Shown: positions 7,855-16,962 of the stretch, one piece after another | Layout of the letters: every line of letters begins with the position of its first letter | How positions within the stretch are numbered: position 1 is the first letter of the stretch | From: Streptomyces sp. 35G-GA-8 | Lineage (GTDB): Bacteria > Actinomycetota > Actinomycetes > Streptomycetales > Streptomycetaceae | DNA length: 64,000 nt | NCBI RefSeq assembly: GCF_023534745.1 | Contig: NZ_JAMHJQ010000015.1 | Location: forward strand, 88,564 to 152,563 | Direction: 5' to 3' | Made by a program: the position numbers and the translations under genes | Notes under the pieces: model-generated | Told to the model about the DNA's origin: nothing | The model's database searches: none | What the model saw: only the letters and a program-made list of their open reading frames with translations

Positions 7855-7924
7855 CGTGTGCCCGCTGTCCAGGCTCGGGCCAAGGGCCCGTCCTATTGCC
7901 GGGAGGGGCACTACGGGCGGGGCA

Positions 7925-8755
7925 CTAGTCGTGCCAGGCGCCGTACTCGTCGAGCAGCGCCTGAAGGGGCTCGAAGACCCCCGGGGCGGCGGCCACCGTC
8001 AGGTCGAAGCCAGGCCGGGTGCCGGGACGGCCGCCCGTGAGCGCGCCCGCCTCGCGGGCGATGAGGTCGCCGGCCGCCAGGTCCCAGGGGTGCAGTCCGC
8101 GCTCGTAGTAGCCGTCGAGCCGCCCCGCCGCGACATCGCAGAGGTCGGACGCCGCCGAGCCGCCCCGGCGGATGTCGCGCAACCGGGGGATCAGCCGCTG
8201 GGCGATCTCCGCCTGATGGGCGCGGACGGCGGTGACGTAGTTGAAGCCGGTCGACACCAGGGCACGCTCCAACGGCGGAGCGGGACGGCAGCCGATCGGG
8301 CGGTCATTGAGGAACGCTCCGCCGCCGCGCACGGCGCGGAAGATCTCGCGGCGCAGTGGGATCGCGACGACTCCGGCCAGTGTCTCGCCGTCGCGTTCGG
8401 CGGCGATGGAGACGGCCCAGGTGGGCAGCCCGTAAAGGTAGTTGACCGTGCCGTCCAGCGGATCGATGACCCAGCGGACCCCGCTGGTGCCCGCCGAGCT
8501 GGCGCCCTCCTCGCCGAGGAAGCCGTCGTCGGGGCGGTGTTCGGAGAGATAGCCGGTGATCAGTTTCTCGGCCGCGATGTCCATCTCGGTGACCACGTCG
8601 ATGGGGCTGGACTTGGTCGCGGCGACGGCCAGATCGTCGGGGCGGCCGTCACGCAGCAGCGCACCGGCCCGGCTCGCCGCCTCCAGGGCGAGTGCGAGCA
8701 GTTCCCCGCTCAGGGCTTCCTCGTTCGGGGCGTCCTCGTTCGGGGCGTCGGTCAC
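7925..8755 (-). CDS. Inositol monophosphatase family protein
   Basis: Magnesium-dependent phosphatase of the inositol monophosphatase/SuhB superfamily. 276 residues with the metal-binding motifs in order: the acidic EMDIAAEK region, LGEEGASS, WVIDPLDGTVNYLYG and the C-terminal GLHPWDLAAGDLIAREAGA. Substrate (inositol phosphate, histidinol phosphate or another sugar phosphate) cannot be assigned from sequence. The GTG start at 8753-8755 has AAGGAG six bases upstream and lies about a dozen bases downstream of the ferrochelatase stop codon, so the two form an operon. Confidence 0.9.
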   Translation of the reverse strand: MTDAPNEDAPNEEALSGELLALALEAASRAGALLRDGRPDDLAVAATKSSPIDVVTEMDIAAEKLITGYLSEHRPDDGFLGEEGASSAGTSGVRWVIDPLDGTVNYLYGLPTWAVSIAAERDGETLAGVVAIPLRREIFRAVRGGGAFLNDRPIGCRPAPPLERALVSTGFNYVTAVRAHQAEIAQRLIPRLRDIRRGGSAASDLCDVAAGRLDGYYERGLHPWDLAAGDLIAREAGALTGGRPGTRPGFDLTVAAAPGVFEPLQALLDEYGAWHD

Positions 8756-8766
8756 AGCGGGCTCCT

Positions 8767-9894
8767 TCAGGCGTAAGGGCTGTCGGCGCCCGCGGCGGCG
8801 GGCCTGGGGGCACGGGCGGGGCAGCAGCCGACCGGGCAGAGGTCATGGCTCGGGCCGAGCGCGCCCAGGGAGCAGCGTTCCACCGCGCGTCCCCGCTCGG
8901 CGGCCGCGCGCTCCAGGAGGAGATCACGTACCGCCGCGGCGAAGCGCGGATCCGCCCCCACCGTCGCCGAGCGGCGTACCGGAAGGCCCAGCTCGGCGGC
9001 CTTGGCGGTGGCCTCGGTGTCGAGGTCGTACAGGACCTCCATGTGGTCGGAGACGAAGCCGATGGGGGCCATCACGACGGCCGGGACGCCCTCGCCGCGC
9101 AGGGTCTCCAGGTGGTCGCAGATGTCCGGCTCCAGCCACGGGATGTGCGGGGCGCCGCTGCGCGACTGGTAGACGAGCCGCCAGGGGTGCTCGACACCGG
9201 TCTCCTCGCGGACCGCGTCCACGATCAGCCGGGCGACATCGAGATGCTCCGCCACATAGGCGCCGCCCTCCCCGTGTGCCTCGACGGGCCCCGAGGTGTC
9301 GGCGGCGGCGTCGGGGATGGAGTGGGTGGTGAAGGCGAGATGCGCGCCCGCGCGTACGTCCTCGGGCAGGTCCGCGAGCGAGGCGAGCACGCCGTCGACC
9401 ATGGGGCGTACGAAGCCGGGGTGGTTGAAGTAGTGGCGGAGTTTGTCCACCCGGGGCACCGCGAGCCCCTCGTCGGCCAGGGTGGCGAGCGCGTCCGCGA
9501 GGTTCTCGCGGTACTGGCGGCAGCCCGAGTACGAGGCGTACGCGCTCGTGGCGAGGACGGCGATACGGCGCCGGCCGTCCGCGACCATCTCGCGCAGGGT
9601 GTCGGTCAGATACGGCGCCCAGTTGCGGTTGCCCCAGTAGACCGGCACGTTCACGCCGTGCTCGGCGAAGTCCTTGCGCAGGGCGTCCAGCAGGGCGCGG
9701 TTCTGTTCATTGATCGGGCTGACCCCGCCGAACAGGAAGTAGTGCTTGCCCACTTCCTTCAGCCGTTCCTCGGGGATGCCACGGCCCCGGGTCACGTTCG
9801 CCAGGAACGGAACCACATCGTCCGGGCCCTCGGGACCACCGAAGGACAGCAGAAGCAAAGCGTCGTAGGGGGAAGTCGCGAGCTGTTCTGGCAT
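8767..9894 (-). CDS. hemH: Coproporphyrin/protoporphyrin ferrochelatase
   Basis: Inserts ferrous iron into the porphyrin ring. In actinobacteria this enzyme normally uses coproporphyrin III (CpfC) in the coproporphyrin-dependent haem pathway. 375 residues: [14 protein letters not shown] at the start, [11 protein letters not shown], metal-binding His191 in FTTHSIP and YQSRSG. Five cysteines (Cys125 in SGCRQY, and Cys341, Cys353, Cys357, Cys358 near the C-terminus) are placed as in actinobacterial ferrochelatases that carry a [2Fe-2S] cluster. The gene is first in an operon with the inositol phosphatase and diverges from the MFS gene. Confidence 0.95.
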   Translation of the reverse strand: MPEQLATSPYDALLLLSFGGPEGPDDVVPFLANVTRGRGIPEERLKEVGKHYFLFGGVSPINEQNRALLDALRKDFAEHGVNVPVYWGNRNWAPYLTDTLREMVADGRRRIAVLATSAYASYSGCRQYRENLADALATLADEGLAVPRVDKLRHYFNHPGFVRPMVDGVLASLADLPEDVRAGAHLAFTTHSIPDAAADTSGPVEAHGEGGAYVAEHLDVARLIVDAVREETGVEHPWRLVYQSRSGAPHIPWLEPDICDHLETLRGEGVPAVVMAPIGFVSDHMEVLYDLDTEATAKAAELGLPVRRSATVGADPRFAAAVRDLLLERAAAERGRAVERCSLGALGPSHDLCPVGCCPARAPRPAAAGADSPYA

Positions 9895-10054
9895 GGGTCC
9901 GATCCTCCCACCCGGCTCTCCGGGCCCGGCAACCGCGCCCCGCCCGGTGTCGGCCGATGGCGCCCCGTATCGCCCGGTCCGAAAATCGGGGCGCGTACGA
10001 CGCGCCCGCGACCGTAAGCTGTATCGCCAGATTCATTGCTTACCGGAGCGTCCG

Positions 10055-11302
10055 TTGCCCAGTTCCTACCATGCGATATTCGCCGCTCCCGGTACCAAGG
10101 GATTCAGTGCGGCCGGGCTGATCGGCAGAATGCCGCTGGCCATGATGGGCATCGGCATCGTGACGATGGTCTCCCAGCTCACGGGGCGTTACGGACTGGC
10201 CGGGGCGCTCTCCGCGACGCTGGCGATGTCCGCCGCGCTGCTCGGTCCCCAGATCTCCCGGCTCGTCGACCGGCACGGCCAGGGGCGGATCCTGCGCCCC
10301 GCGACGCTGGTCGCGGTGACATCCGTGGCGGGGCTGCTCGTCTGCGCCCAGCAGTCCGCCCCCGACTGGACCTTGTTCGTCTTCGCCGCGGGCGCGGGGT
10401 GTGTGCCGAGCCTCGGCGCGATGGTGCGGGCGCGCTGGGCCGCGATCTACCGGGGCTCACCGCGCGAGCTGCACACCGCGTACGCGTGGGAGTCGATCAT
10501 CGACGAGGTCTGCTTCATCTTCGGCCCGATCGTCTCCATCGGGCTCTCCACCGCCTGGTTCCCGGAGGCGGGCCCGCTGCTCGCGGCCGTCTTCCTGGTC
10601 GTCGGTGTCGTCTGGCTGACCGCGCAGCGCGCCACCGAGCCCGTACCCGGGCCGCGCGAGCAGCACACCGGGGGTTCGGCGCTCCGCTCCCCCGGACTGC
10701 GCGTCCTGGTGGCGACCTTCGTCGCGACCGGCGCGATCTTCGGCGCGGTCGATGTGGTGACGGTCGCCTTCGCGGAGGAGCGGGGCCACAAGGCGGCCGC
10801 GAGTCTGGTGCTGGCCGTGTACGCGCTCGGATCCTGCCTCGCCGGGGTGGTGTTCGGGCTGCTGCATCTCACCGGTCCCCCCGCGCGGAGGTGGCTGGTG
10901 GGTATCTGTGTGATGGCCGTGAGTATGATCCCCCTCCAACTGGCCGGGAACCTGCCGTTCCTGGCCGTGGCGCTCTTTGTCGCGGGCCTCTCCGTCGCAC
11001 CGACGATGGTGACGACCATGGCCCTCGTCGAAGCGCACGTACCGCGCGCCAAACTGACCGAGGGCATGACCTGGACCAGCACCGGGCTCGCCGTCGGCGT
11101 GGCGCTCGGCTCGTCGGCCGCCGGCTGGGTGGTCGACGCGGCCGGGGCCGAGGCGGGGTACGGGGTGCCCGTCGCGGCGGGCGCGGCCGCGGCCGTGGTG
11201 GCGTTCCTGGGGTATCGCCGGCTGCGCGGGCCGGTGCCGAGTCGGGGAGGGCACGGGGCGGATGACCAGGAACCGTACGACGGCCACAAGAGTGTGGCGT
11301 AA
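10055..11302 (+). CDS. MFS transporter
   Basis: Integral membrane protein of about 415 residues with roughly 12 hydrophobic segments, for example MGIGIVTMVSQLTGRYG, TLFVFAAGAGCVPSLG and ASLVLAVYALGSCLAGVVF. It belongs to the major facilitator superfamily; substrate and direction are unknown. The TTG at 10055-10057 is preferred because GGAG lies six bases upstream and the protein then begins with PSSYHAIFAAPGTKGFSAAG, typical of the family. Its last 41 bases overlap the start of the FAD oxidase gene, so the two are coupled. Confidence 0.85.
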   Translation: MPSSYHAIFAAPGTKGFSAAGLIGRMPLAMMGIGIVTMVSQLTGRYGLAGALSATLAMSAALLGPQISRLVDRHGQGRILRPATLVAVTSVAGLLVCAQQSAPDWTLFVFAAGAGCVPSLGAMVRARWAAIYRGSPRELHTAYAWESIIDEVCFIFGPIVSIGLSTAWFPEAGPLLAAVFLVVGVVWLTAQRATEPVPGPREQHTGGSALRSPGLRVLVATFVATGAIFGAVDVVTVAFAEERGHKAAASLVLAVYALGSCLAGVVFGLLHLTGPPARRWLVGICVMAVSMIPLQLAGNLPFLAVALFVAGLSVAPTMVTTMALVEAHVPRAKLTEGMTWTSTGLAVGVALGSSAAGWVVDAAGAEAGYGVPVAAGAAAAVVAFLGYRRLRGPVPSRGGHGADDQEPYDGHKSVA

Positions 11303-12581
11303 CTGGGCGGGGACCGTTACGGCCCGTCCCGCCCGCGTGGTGTCCCCGGCCTCCGTCGAGGAGCTGAGAGGGGCCGTACGCCGGGCGGCGGCGGAAGGGC
11401 TCAGGGTCAAGGCCGTCGGTACGGGCCACTCCTTCACCTCGGCCGCCGCCACCGACGGCGTGCTGATCCGCCCCGACCTGCTCACCGGCATCCGGGAGAT
11501 CGACCGGACGGCGGGCACCGTCACCGTGGCGGCGGGCACCCCGCTGAAACGGCTCAACACGGCGCTGGCCAGGGAGGGACTGTCGCTCACCAATATGGGC
11601 GACATCATGGAGCAGACCGTCGCGGGCGCCACCTCCACCGGCACCCATGGCACCGGCCGCGACTCGGCCTCCATAGCCACCCAGATCCGGGCCCTGGAAC
11701 TCGTCACGGCCGACGGCTCGCCGCTGCGCTGCTCGGCCGACGAGAACCCGGAGGTCTTCGCCGCCGCCCGGATCGGGCTCGGCGCGCTGGGCGTGGTCAC
11801 CGCGGTCACCCTGGCGGTGGAGCCGGTCTTCCTGCTGACGGCCCGTGAGGAGCCGATGACCTTCGACCGGGTCACGGCCGAGTTCGACCAGCATGTCGCG
11901 GAGAACGAGCACTTCGAGTTCTATTGGTTCCCGCACACCGGCAACTGCAACACCAAGCGCAACAACCGGAGCGCGGGTCACGCGGCGCCGCCCGGCCGGC
12001 TCGGCGGCTGGATCGACGACGAACTCCTCTCCAACGGGGCGTTCCAGGTGGCCTGTTCGCTCGGCCGCGCGGTTCCCGCGACCATCCCCGCCCTCGCCAA
12101 GATCTCCAGCCGCGCTCTCTCCGCCCGTACGTACACGGACATCCCTTACAAGGTCTTCACTTCCCCGCGCCGGGTGCGCTTCGTGGAGATGGAGTACGCG
12201 CTGCCGCGCGAGGCCGCGATCGGAGCGCTGCGCGAGGTCAAGGCGATGATCGAGCGTTCCCCGCTGCGGGTGAGTTTCCCGGTGGAGATACGGACGGCTC
12301 CGGCGGACGACATCACGCTCTCGACGGCGTCGGGCCGGGAGAGCGCGTACATCGCGGTGCATCTGTACCGGGGCACGCCGTACCGCTCCTACTTCACCGC
12401 GGTGGAACGGATCATGACCGCGCACGGCGGCCGGCCGCACTGGGGGAAGATCCACACCAGGGACGCGGCCTATCTGTCCGGGGTCTATCCGCGCTTCGGT
12501 GAGTTCACGGCGGTACGGGACCGGCTGGATCCGGACCGGCTGTTCGGCAACGACTATCTGCGGCGGGTTCTCGGGGACTAG
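11262..12581 (+). CDS. FAD-dependent oxidase, D-arabinono-1,4-lactone/alditol oxidase family
   Basis: 439 residues. The N-terminal PCMH-type FAD-binding domain carries VKAVGTGHSFT, in which His56 aligns with the residue that holds FAD covalently in alditol oxidases, and the stretch GATSTGTHGTG. The C-terminal ALO-type substrate domain ends with the HWGK motif (393-396) and LDPDRLFGNDYLRRVLG. Expected chemistry is oxidation of an alditol or sugar lactone with release of hydrogen peroxide; the substrate is unknown. It overlaps the MFS gene by 41 bases, so a transporter-oxidase functional link is plausible. Confidence 0.88.
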   Translation: MTRNRTTATRVWRNWAGTVTARPARVVSPASVEELRGAVRRAAAEGLRVKAVGTGHSFTSAAATDGVLIRPDLLTGIREIDRTAGTVTVAAGTPLKRLNTALAREGLSLTNMGDIMEQTVAGATSTGTHGTGRDSASIATQIRALELVTADGSPLRCSADENPEVFAAARIGLGALGVVTAVTLAVEPVFLLTAREEPMTFDRVTAEFDQHVAENEHFEFYWFPHTGNCNTKRNNRSAGHAAPPGRLGGWIDDELLSNGAFQVACSLGRAVPATIPALAKISSRALSARTYTDIPYKVFTSPRRVRFVEMEYALPREAAIGALREVKAMIERSPLRVSFPVEIRTAPADDITLSTASGRESAYIAVHLYRGTPYRSYFTAVERIMTAHGGRPHWGKIHTRDAAYLSGVYPRFGEFTAVRDRLDPDRLFGNDYLRRVLGD

Positions 12582-13423
12582 AGCGTGTCCGGCGAGGCGT
12601 TGGAGCCGGCTGTTCCGGTGTCACTCGTTCCGGTGCCGCCGGTGCCGTTGGTGGGTGTCGGCGCCGGACCGGAGCCGCCGGAACCGGAGGGAGTGGTGGA
12701 GGGCGTGGTGGACGGGGTGGGCGACGGATCCGTACTGCCGCCCCCTCCGGTGCCCGTACCCGTACCCGAACCCGCGCTCGGTCCGGTGCCGGGCGAGCCG
12801 CTCGGGTCCGTCCCTCCGGTGCCGCCCGACGACCGCCCGTCCGGTGTCCCGCTCGGATCCCCGCCGGGGCCGGGCGAGTTGGCGGGGTCCTTCGACGGGG
12901 TGGAGTCGCCGCCACCGCCGCGTACGACGTATCCGACGGTCGTCCCCTTGCCTCCGTTCAGATCCCGCCCGGCGGCGAGTTCGAACCCGGTGATGCCGAC
13001 CATCGCCACCACGAAGACGACAACGGCCGCGCGGAGCGGGCGCTTCCAGCCCCGTACCCGGGTGCCATGGGTCGTGGCCTCCCCGAACTCCCCGTCCGGC
13101 ACAGGCGGATTGCCGGAATCGTCCCGCAGCGGCACCTGCCGGCCCCCCGGCTTCGCCTGGACGGTGACCTCGCGCAGCTGCTCGCCGGTGCGCCGGAACA
13201 GATGCTGGAAGACCGGGCCGCCGCAGGTGGCGATCAGGCTGACCACACCGGCGCCGACGATCGTCCCGTACACGCCGAGCCGGGAGGCGAGCACGGCCGC
13301 CGCGACCGTCGCGAGCGTGCTTCCGGCGACCTGCGCGACGCTCAGATCGAGCCGCTGTTCCCGCCCGTTCCCGGATACCTCGCTCTCGTCCTGTCGCGTA
13401 CCGCTGCCCGACCGCTGATCCAT
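12578..13423 (-). CDS. Hypothetical membrane protein with Gly/Ser/Thr/Pro-rich tail
   Basis: 281 residues: hydrophilic N-terminus, a hydrophobic pair of segments (about 30-72, STLATVAAAVLASRLG and TIVGAGVVSLIATCGG), a basic region, a further membrane helix (about 130-150, AAVVVFVVAMVGITGFEL) and a roughly 120-residue low-complexity extracellular-type tail of Gly, Ser, Thr and Pro. No enzymatic motif is visible. It converges on the FAD oxidase gene: the two stop codons overlap within CTAG at 12578-12581. A cell-wall-spanning role is possible but unproven. Confidence 0.7.
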   Translation of the reverse strand: MDQRSGSGTRQDESEVSGNGREQRLDLSVAQVAGSTLATVAAAVLASRLGVYGTIVGAGVVSLIATCGGPVFQHLFRRTGEQLREVTVQAKPGGRQVPLRDDSGNPPVPDGEFGEATTHGTRVRGWKRPLRAAVVVFVVAMVGITGFELAAGRDLNGGKGTTVGYVVRGGGGDSTPSKDPANSPGPGGDPSGTPDGRSSGGTGGTDPSGSPGTGPSAGSGTGTGTGGGGSTDPSPTPSTTPSTTPSGSGGSGPAPTPTNGTGGTGTSDTGTAGSNASPDTL

Positions 13424-13914
13424 CTACCGTCCCTGATCGCCCATCTGTCCCACCTTGCACCAGGAAAGGACAACTGAGCGAAACGGATAGTTCCGATTTT
13501 GGGGATTCTGTGAAGCAGGACACCCGTTCGGGATCGTCACCGGGACCCAACTCCCCTACCCTGGGAGAACTTGGGCGGCGCGCCGGTCCACCCCCGTGGC
13601 CCGAATGGAGTACTGTGGCGAGCCCTGGGGCCGGACTCCCTCATGGGCGTCCGGGACCTACGGGAAGGGGGCCGAAGGTGGCACTCGAACCGGCGGAGCC
13701 TTGGCACCGTACGGGCACCTGCTGCAGAGAGTGACCCAGTTCGTCACTCTGCGTCGCAAACAGGTAACCGTGCCATCGGCGATCCAGGACCCATGCCCGA
13801 CACGCCGGGCAGCAGCACGGAAAGGTTGTGGCAGGCTGCACCCGGGCAGGCCACACTCGACTAGCGGAAGCAGCGACGCACGTGACGTCGGCAGGCACCA
13901 CCCGGGAGGTCCCC
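13424..13914. other. Long intergenic region upstream of sepH
   Basis: 491 bases without a recognisable gene. The region contains an 8-bp hairpin (AGAGTGAC 13728-13735 pairing with GTCACTCT 13743-13750) and must hold the sepH promoter. The part closest to the minus-strand gene is AT-richer, consistent with a divergent promoter. I see no riboswitch that I can name. Confidence 0.6.
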
Positions 13915-14943
13915 ATGCCCGAACTGCGTGTCGTGGCCGTCTCCAACGACGGCACACGACTGGTGCTCAAAGCTGCCGACAGCACGGAATACACGCTTCC
14001 GATCGACGAGCGGCTACGCGCCGCCGTGCGCAATGACCGCGCCCGTCTCGGCCAGATCGAGATCGAGGTGGAGAGCCACCTCAGACCGCGTGACATCCAG
14101 GCGCGGATACGAGCCGGTGCCTCCGCCGAGGAGGTCGCACAGCACGCCGGGATCCCGGTGGACCGGGTCCGCCGCTTCGAGGGACCGGTGCTCGCCGAGC
14201 GCGCCTTCATGGCGGAGCGGGCCAGGAAGACGGCCGTGCGCCGGCCCGGCGAGAACACCGGGCCCCAGCTCGGTGAGGCCGTGCAGGAGCGGCTGACGCT
14301 GCGCGGCGCCGACAAGGAGACCGTGCAGTGGGACTCCTGGCGCCGCGACGACGGCACCTGGGAAGTCCTGCTGGTCTATCTGGTCGCGGGCGAGCCGCAC
14401 TCCGCGAGCTGGACGTACGACCCGCCCCGGCGGCTCGTACAGGCCGTGGACGACGAGGCCCGGGCGCTGATCGGTGACACCGACGACACGGTCGCCGCGA
14501 AGGAGCCGAGCTTCCCGTTCGTGCCCCGGATCGCGCGGCTGCCGCGCGACCGGCCGCTGGATCGTTCCCTCGACCGGCAGCTGGAGCGGCCGGTCGCGCC
14601 GGAGCCGGACGACACGAGTGAGCGCGACTCGCTGACCAGCCTGCTGGAGGCGGTGCCGAGCTTCCGGGGCGACATGGTGGTGCCCGAGCAGCCCACGGGC
14701 CCGGCCGCCGACCAGGAGGAAGAGCCGGACGCCGAGGAGCCGGTGGCGCCCGCCGCCTCCGCCGGTGCCGGATCGGCGTACGCGGATGTGCTGATGCCCC
14801 GTTCGGTGGCCGGTCACCGGGACCGGCTCACGGGTACGACGGACCGCCAGGCGGAGGCGGACGGCGTACGTCCGGGCCGCCGTGCCGCGGTGCCGAGCTG
14901 GGACGAGATCGTGTTCGGTACACGCCGCAAGAAGCAGGACTAG
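13915..14943 (+). CDS. sepH: Cell-division protein SepH (DUF3071)
   Basis: 342 residues. The N-terminal DUF3071 domain starts MPELRVVAVSNDGTRLVLKA and contains a helix-turn-helix (SAEEVAQHAGIPVDRVRRFE), followed by LAERAFMAERARK and the WDSWRRDDGTWEVLLVY segment. The second half is disordered, rich in Asp, Arg and Pro. From memory, SepH of Streptomyces binds FtsZ and promotes its assembly during vegetative and sporulation septation, acting in the cytoplasm at the division ring. The ATG at 13915-13917 has GGGAGG five bases upstream. A strong bidirectional terminator follows. Confidence 0.92.
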   Translation: MPELRVVAVSNDGTRLVLKAADSTEYTLPIDERLRAAVRNDRARLGQIEIEVESHLRPRDIQARIRAGASAEEVAQHAGIPVDRVRRFEGPVLAERAFMAERARKTAVRRPGENTGPQLGEAVQERLTLRGADKETVQWDSWRRDDGTWEVLLVYLVAGEPHSASWTYDPPRRLVQAVDDEARALIGDTDDTVAAKEPSFPFVPRIARLPRDRPLDRSLDRQLERPVAPEPDDTSERDSLTSLLEAVPSFRGDMVVPEQPTGPAADQEEEPDAEEPVAPAASAGAGSAYADVLMPRSVAGHRDRLTGTTDRQAEADGVRPGRRAAVPSWDEIVFGTRRKKQD

Positions 14944-14965
14944 CGCAGACGTACATACGAGGCGG

Positions 14966-15007
14966 AAGGGGTCGGTGCTCACCACGGCTGGTGAGCACCG
15001 ACCCCTT
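14966..15007. terminator. Strong bidirectional terminator between sepH and the sulfurtransferase gene
   Basis: Perfect 18-bp stem (14966-14983 and 14990-15007) closing the loop ACGGCT. The arm begins AAGGGGTCGG and ends CTCACC. It lies between convergent genes and would stop transcription from both. Confidence 0.9.
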
Positions 15008-15048
15008 CGGCGCGCTCCGGAGCTACCGGGGTCTACCGGGGATCCCGG

Positions 15049-15876
15049 CTACTGGGGATCCGGCCCCTTGGCGACCGGACGCGCCGCGTCGGTGGACCAC
15101 TCGGACCAGGAACCCGCGTACAGCGCCGCGGGGATACCCGCGATCTCCAGGGCCAGCACCTCATGGGCGGCCGAAACACCCGAGCCGCAGTAGACACCTA
15201 CCTTCGAATCGCCGGTGACCCCCAGCGCCGCGAAGCGCGCCGCGAGGTCCTCGGCGGGGAGGAACCCACCGTTTTCAGCCACATTCTCTGTGGTCGGCGC
15301 CGACAGCGCGCCGGGGATATGGCCGCCGACGGGGTCGATCGGCTCGACGTCGCCGCGGTAGCGCTCGGCCGCCCGCGCGTCCAGCAGCAGCCCCTCACGG
15401 GCCAGGGCCGCCGCGCCGTCCGCGTCCAGCAGCCCGAGCGCGCCGGGCGCCGGGATGAAGTCGCCCTCCTCCGGTGCGGGGATCTCGGTGGTCACGGGAC
15501 CGGTCCAGCCGGCCAGTCCGCCGTCCAGGACGCGGACGTCCGGGTGGCCCGCCCAGCGCAGCAGCCACCAGGCGCGGGCCGCCGCCCAGGACTGCCCGCC
15601 GTCGTACACCACGACCGGTCTGTCCTGCGAGACTCCGGCCCGGCGCATCGCCGCGCCGAAGTCCGCCACCTCGGGCAGTGGGTGCCGGCCGGCCGCGCCG
15701 GGCGGGCCGGCCAGCTCCTGGTCGAGGTCGACGTAGACGGCGCCCGGCAGATGGCCGGCCTCGTACTGCGCGCGGCCGGGCGGACCGCCGAGCTGCCAGC
15801 GGGCGTCGAGCAGGACGGGCGGGCGCGGCCCGGCCGACTCGCAGGCGAGTTCTGCTGCGGTGATGATGGCTGTCAT
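15049..15876 (-). CDS. sseA: Two-domain rhodanese sulfurtransferase (mercaptopyruvate type)
   Basis: 275 residues with two rhodanese domains. The first (about 1-130) carries VLLDARW, GHLPGAVYVDLD and VVVYDGG but no catalytic cysteine. The second holds LLLDARAAERYRG, GHIPGA and the active-site loop VYCGSGVSA with Cys230. The CGSGV loop is typical of 3-mercaptopyruvate sulfurtransferases, whereas thiosulfate enzymes usually have CRxGx[RT]. ATG 15874-15876 is preferred over an ATG nine bases upstream because GGGAGG is correctly spaced for it. Confidence 0.88.
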   Translation of the reverse strand: MTAIITAAELACESAGPRPPVLLDARWQLGGPPGRAQYEAGHLPGAVYVDLDQELAGPPGAAGRHPLPEVADFGAAMRRAGVSQDRPVVVYDGGQSWAAARAWWLLRWAGHPDVRVLDGGLAGWTGPVTTEIPAPEEGDFIPAPGALGLLDADGAAALAREGLLLDARAAERYRGDVEPIDPVGGHIPGALSAPTTENVAENGGFLPAEDLAARFAALGVTGDSKVGVYCGSGVSAAHEVLALEIAGIPAALYAGSWSEWSTDAARPVAKGPDPQ

Positions 15877-16083
15877 GGGCGCCATCCTCCCGCACGATTC
15901 GGGCCGCTCGTAACGGTGCAGAAACGGGGGGTAAACAGCGAATCGAGATCCCGCCAAATGCGGCGCGGCCATCCGGCGCGCGATGCGGGTGGGTGACAGC
16001 ATCTCCACGGCCGTACGGCCATGACACGGCGGCTCGCGTTCGGCACGGGGCCGCCACCACGAAGGTCCGAGGAGAGAGTGACG

Positions 16084-16860
16084 ATGACCGAGGCAGCGAT
16101 CCGGCGCACACCCGGCACGCCCTGCTGGGTGAGTCTGATGGTGCACGGCCTTGCCGCGACCGAGGAGTTCTACGGAGCGCTGTTCGGCTGGGAGTTCCAG
16201 CCGGGACCGCAGCAGCTCGGACCGTATGTCCGCGGACTGCTCGACGGCAAGGAGATCGCGGGCATCGGCCAGCTTCCGCCGGACCGGCAGCTGCCCATCG
16301 CCTGGATGACCTATCTGGCCACGGACGACGCGGATCTGACGGCCGAGTCGATCAGGAGCTGCGGCGGCACCGTCGGTGTCGGACCGCTGGACGCGGCCGA
16401 GGCCGGCCGGATGGCCATAGCCGCGGACCCGTCGGGGGCGGTCTTCGGGATCTGGCAGGCGGCGGCGCATATCGGCACGGCCGTGGCCGGGGCCCATGGC
16501 ACACCGATCTGGAACGAACTGATCACGCGTGAGACATCCACGGTCGGCAAGTTCTACGAAGCGCTCTTCGCTTATGACGTGGAGTCGGTCGTCTCGCCCG
16601 ACTTCGACTTCCTGACGCTGCGTCTGGAGGGCCGGCCCGTCGCCTCGCTGCACGGCGTCGGCCGGTCGCTCAGCCGCGATCTGGGCTCGCACTGGATGAC
16701 GTACTTCGAGGTGGACGACGCGGACGCCGCGGCGGGGCTGGTGACCGAGCTGGGCGGGCGGGTGATCACGCCACCGCACGAGAGCGAGTACGGCCGGCTC
16801 GCGACGGTCGCGGACCCGGAGGGCGCGGTGTTCACGATCGTACGGTCGGCCACGCGCTGA
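16084..16860 (+). CDS. VOC-family protein with two glyoxalase-like domains
   Basis: 258 residues forming two vicinal-oxygen-chelate repeats: about 8-125 (PCWVSLMVHGLAATEEFYGA to ADPSGAVFGIWQ) and about 135-255 (PIWNELITRETSTVGKFYEA to ADPEGAVFTIVRS). Similar Streptomyces proteins are annotated as hydroxylases or glyoxalases, but no substrate is known. The ATG at 16084-16086 has GGAG nine bases upstream; a GTG six bases earlier is too close to that site. It diverges from the sulfurtransferase gene. Confidence 0.8.
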   Translation: MTEAAIRRTPGTPCWVSLMVHGLAATEEFYGALFGWEFQPGPQQLGPYVRGLLDGKEIAGIGQLPPDRQLPIAWMTYLATDDADLTAESIRSCGGTVGVGPLDAAEAGRMAIAADPSGAVFGIWQAAAHIGTAVAGAHGTPIWNELITRETSTVGKFYEALFAYDVESVVSPDFDFLTLRLEGRPVASLHGVGRSLSRDLGSHWMTYFEVDDADAAAGLVTELGGRVITPPHESEYGRLATVADPEGAVFTIVRSATR

Positions 16861-16920
16861 TCCATGGCGTACCGGCGGCTCCCGATGATGTGAGCGGCCG
16901 GGCCGGGAAGCGGCGGCGCA

Positions 16921-16962
16921 GACCGGAGTACGTCCGGGGTCAGACCGGGAGTACGTCCGGGG
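16921..16962. repeat. Tandem repeat at the 3' end of tdk
   Basis: GACCGGAGTACGTCCGGGG at 16921-16939 recurs with one inserted G at 16943-16962. The second copy encodes the last residues of thymidine kinase, so the first copy looks like a duplication of the gene end placed just after its stop codon. Confidence 0.75.

Noticed and set aside
10040-10042. In-frame TTA codon in the MFS gene, suggesting bldA control
   Set aside because: It lies upstream of the preferred TTG start at 10055 and so is probably not translated.
13640-13800. Cobalamin-type riboswitch in the sepH leader
   Set aside because: A few G/A-rich blocks looked similar, but the conserved B12-box sequence is absent.
15049-16779. 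Upstream extension of the sulfurtransferase to 576 residues
   Set aside because: The added part overlaps the divergent VOC gene and has no family similarity; the rhodanese domains start at the ATG at 15876 with a good ribosome-binding site.
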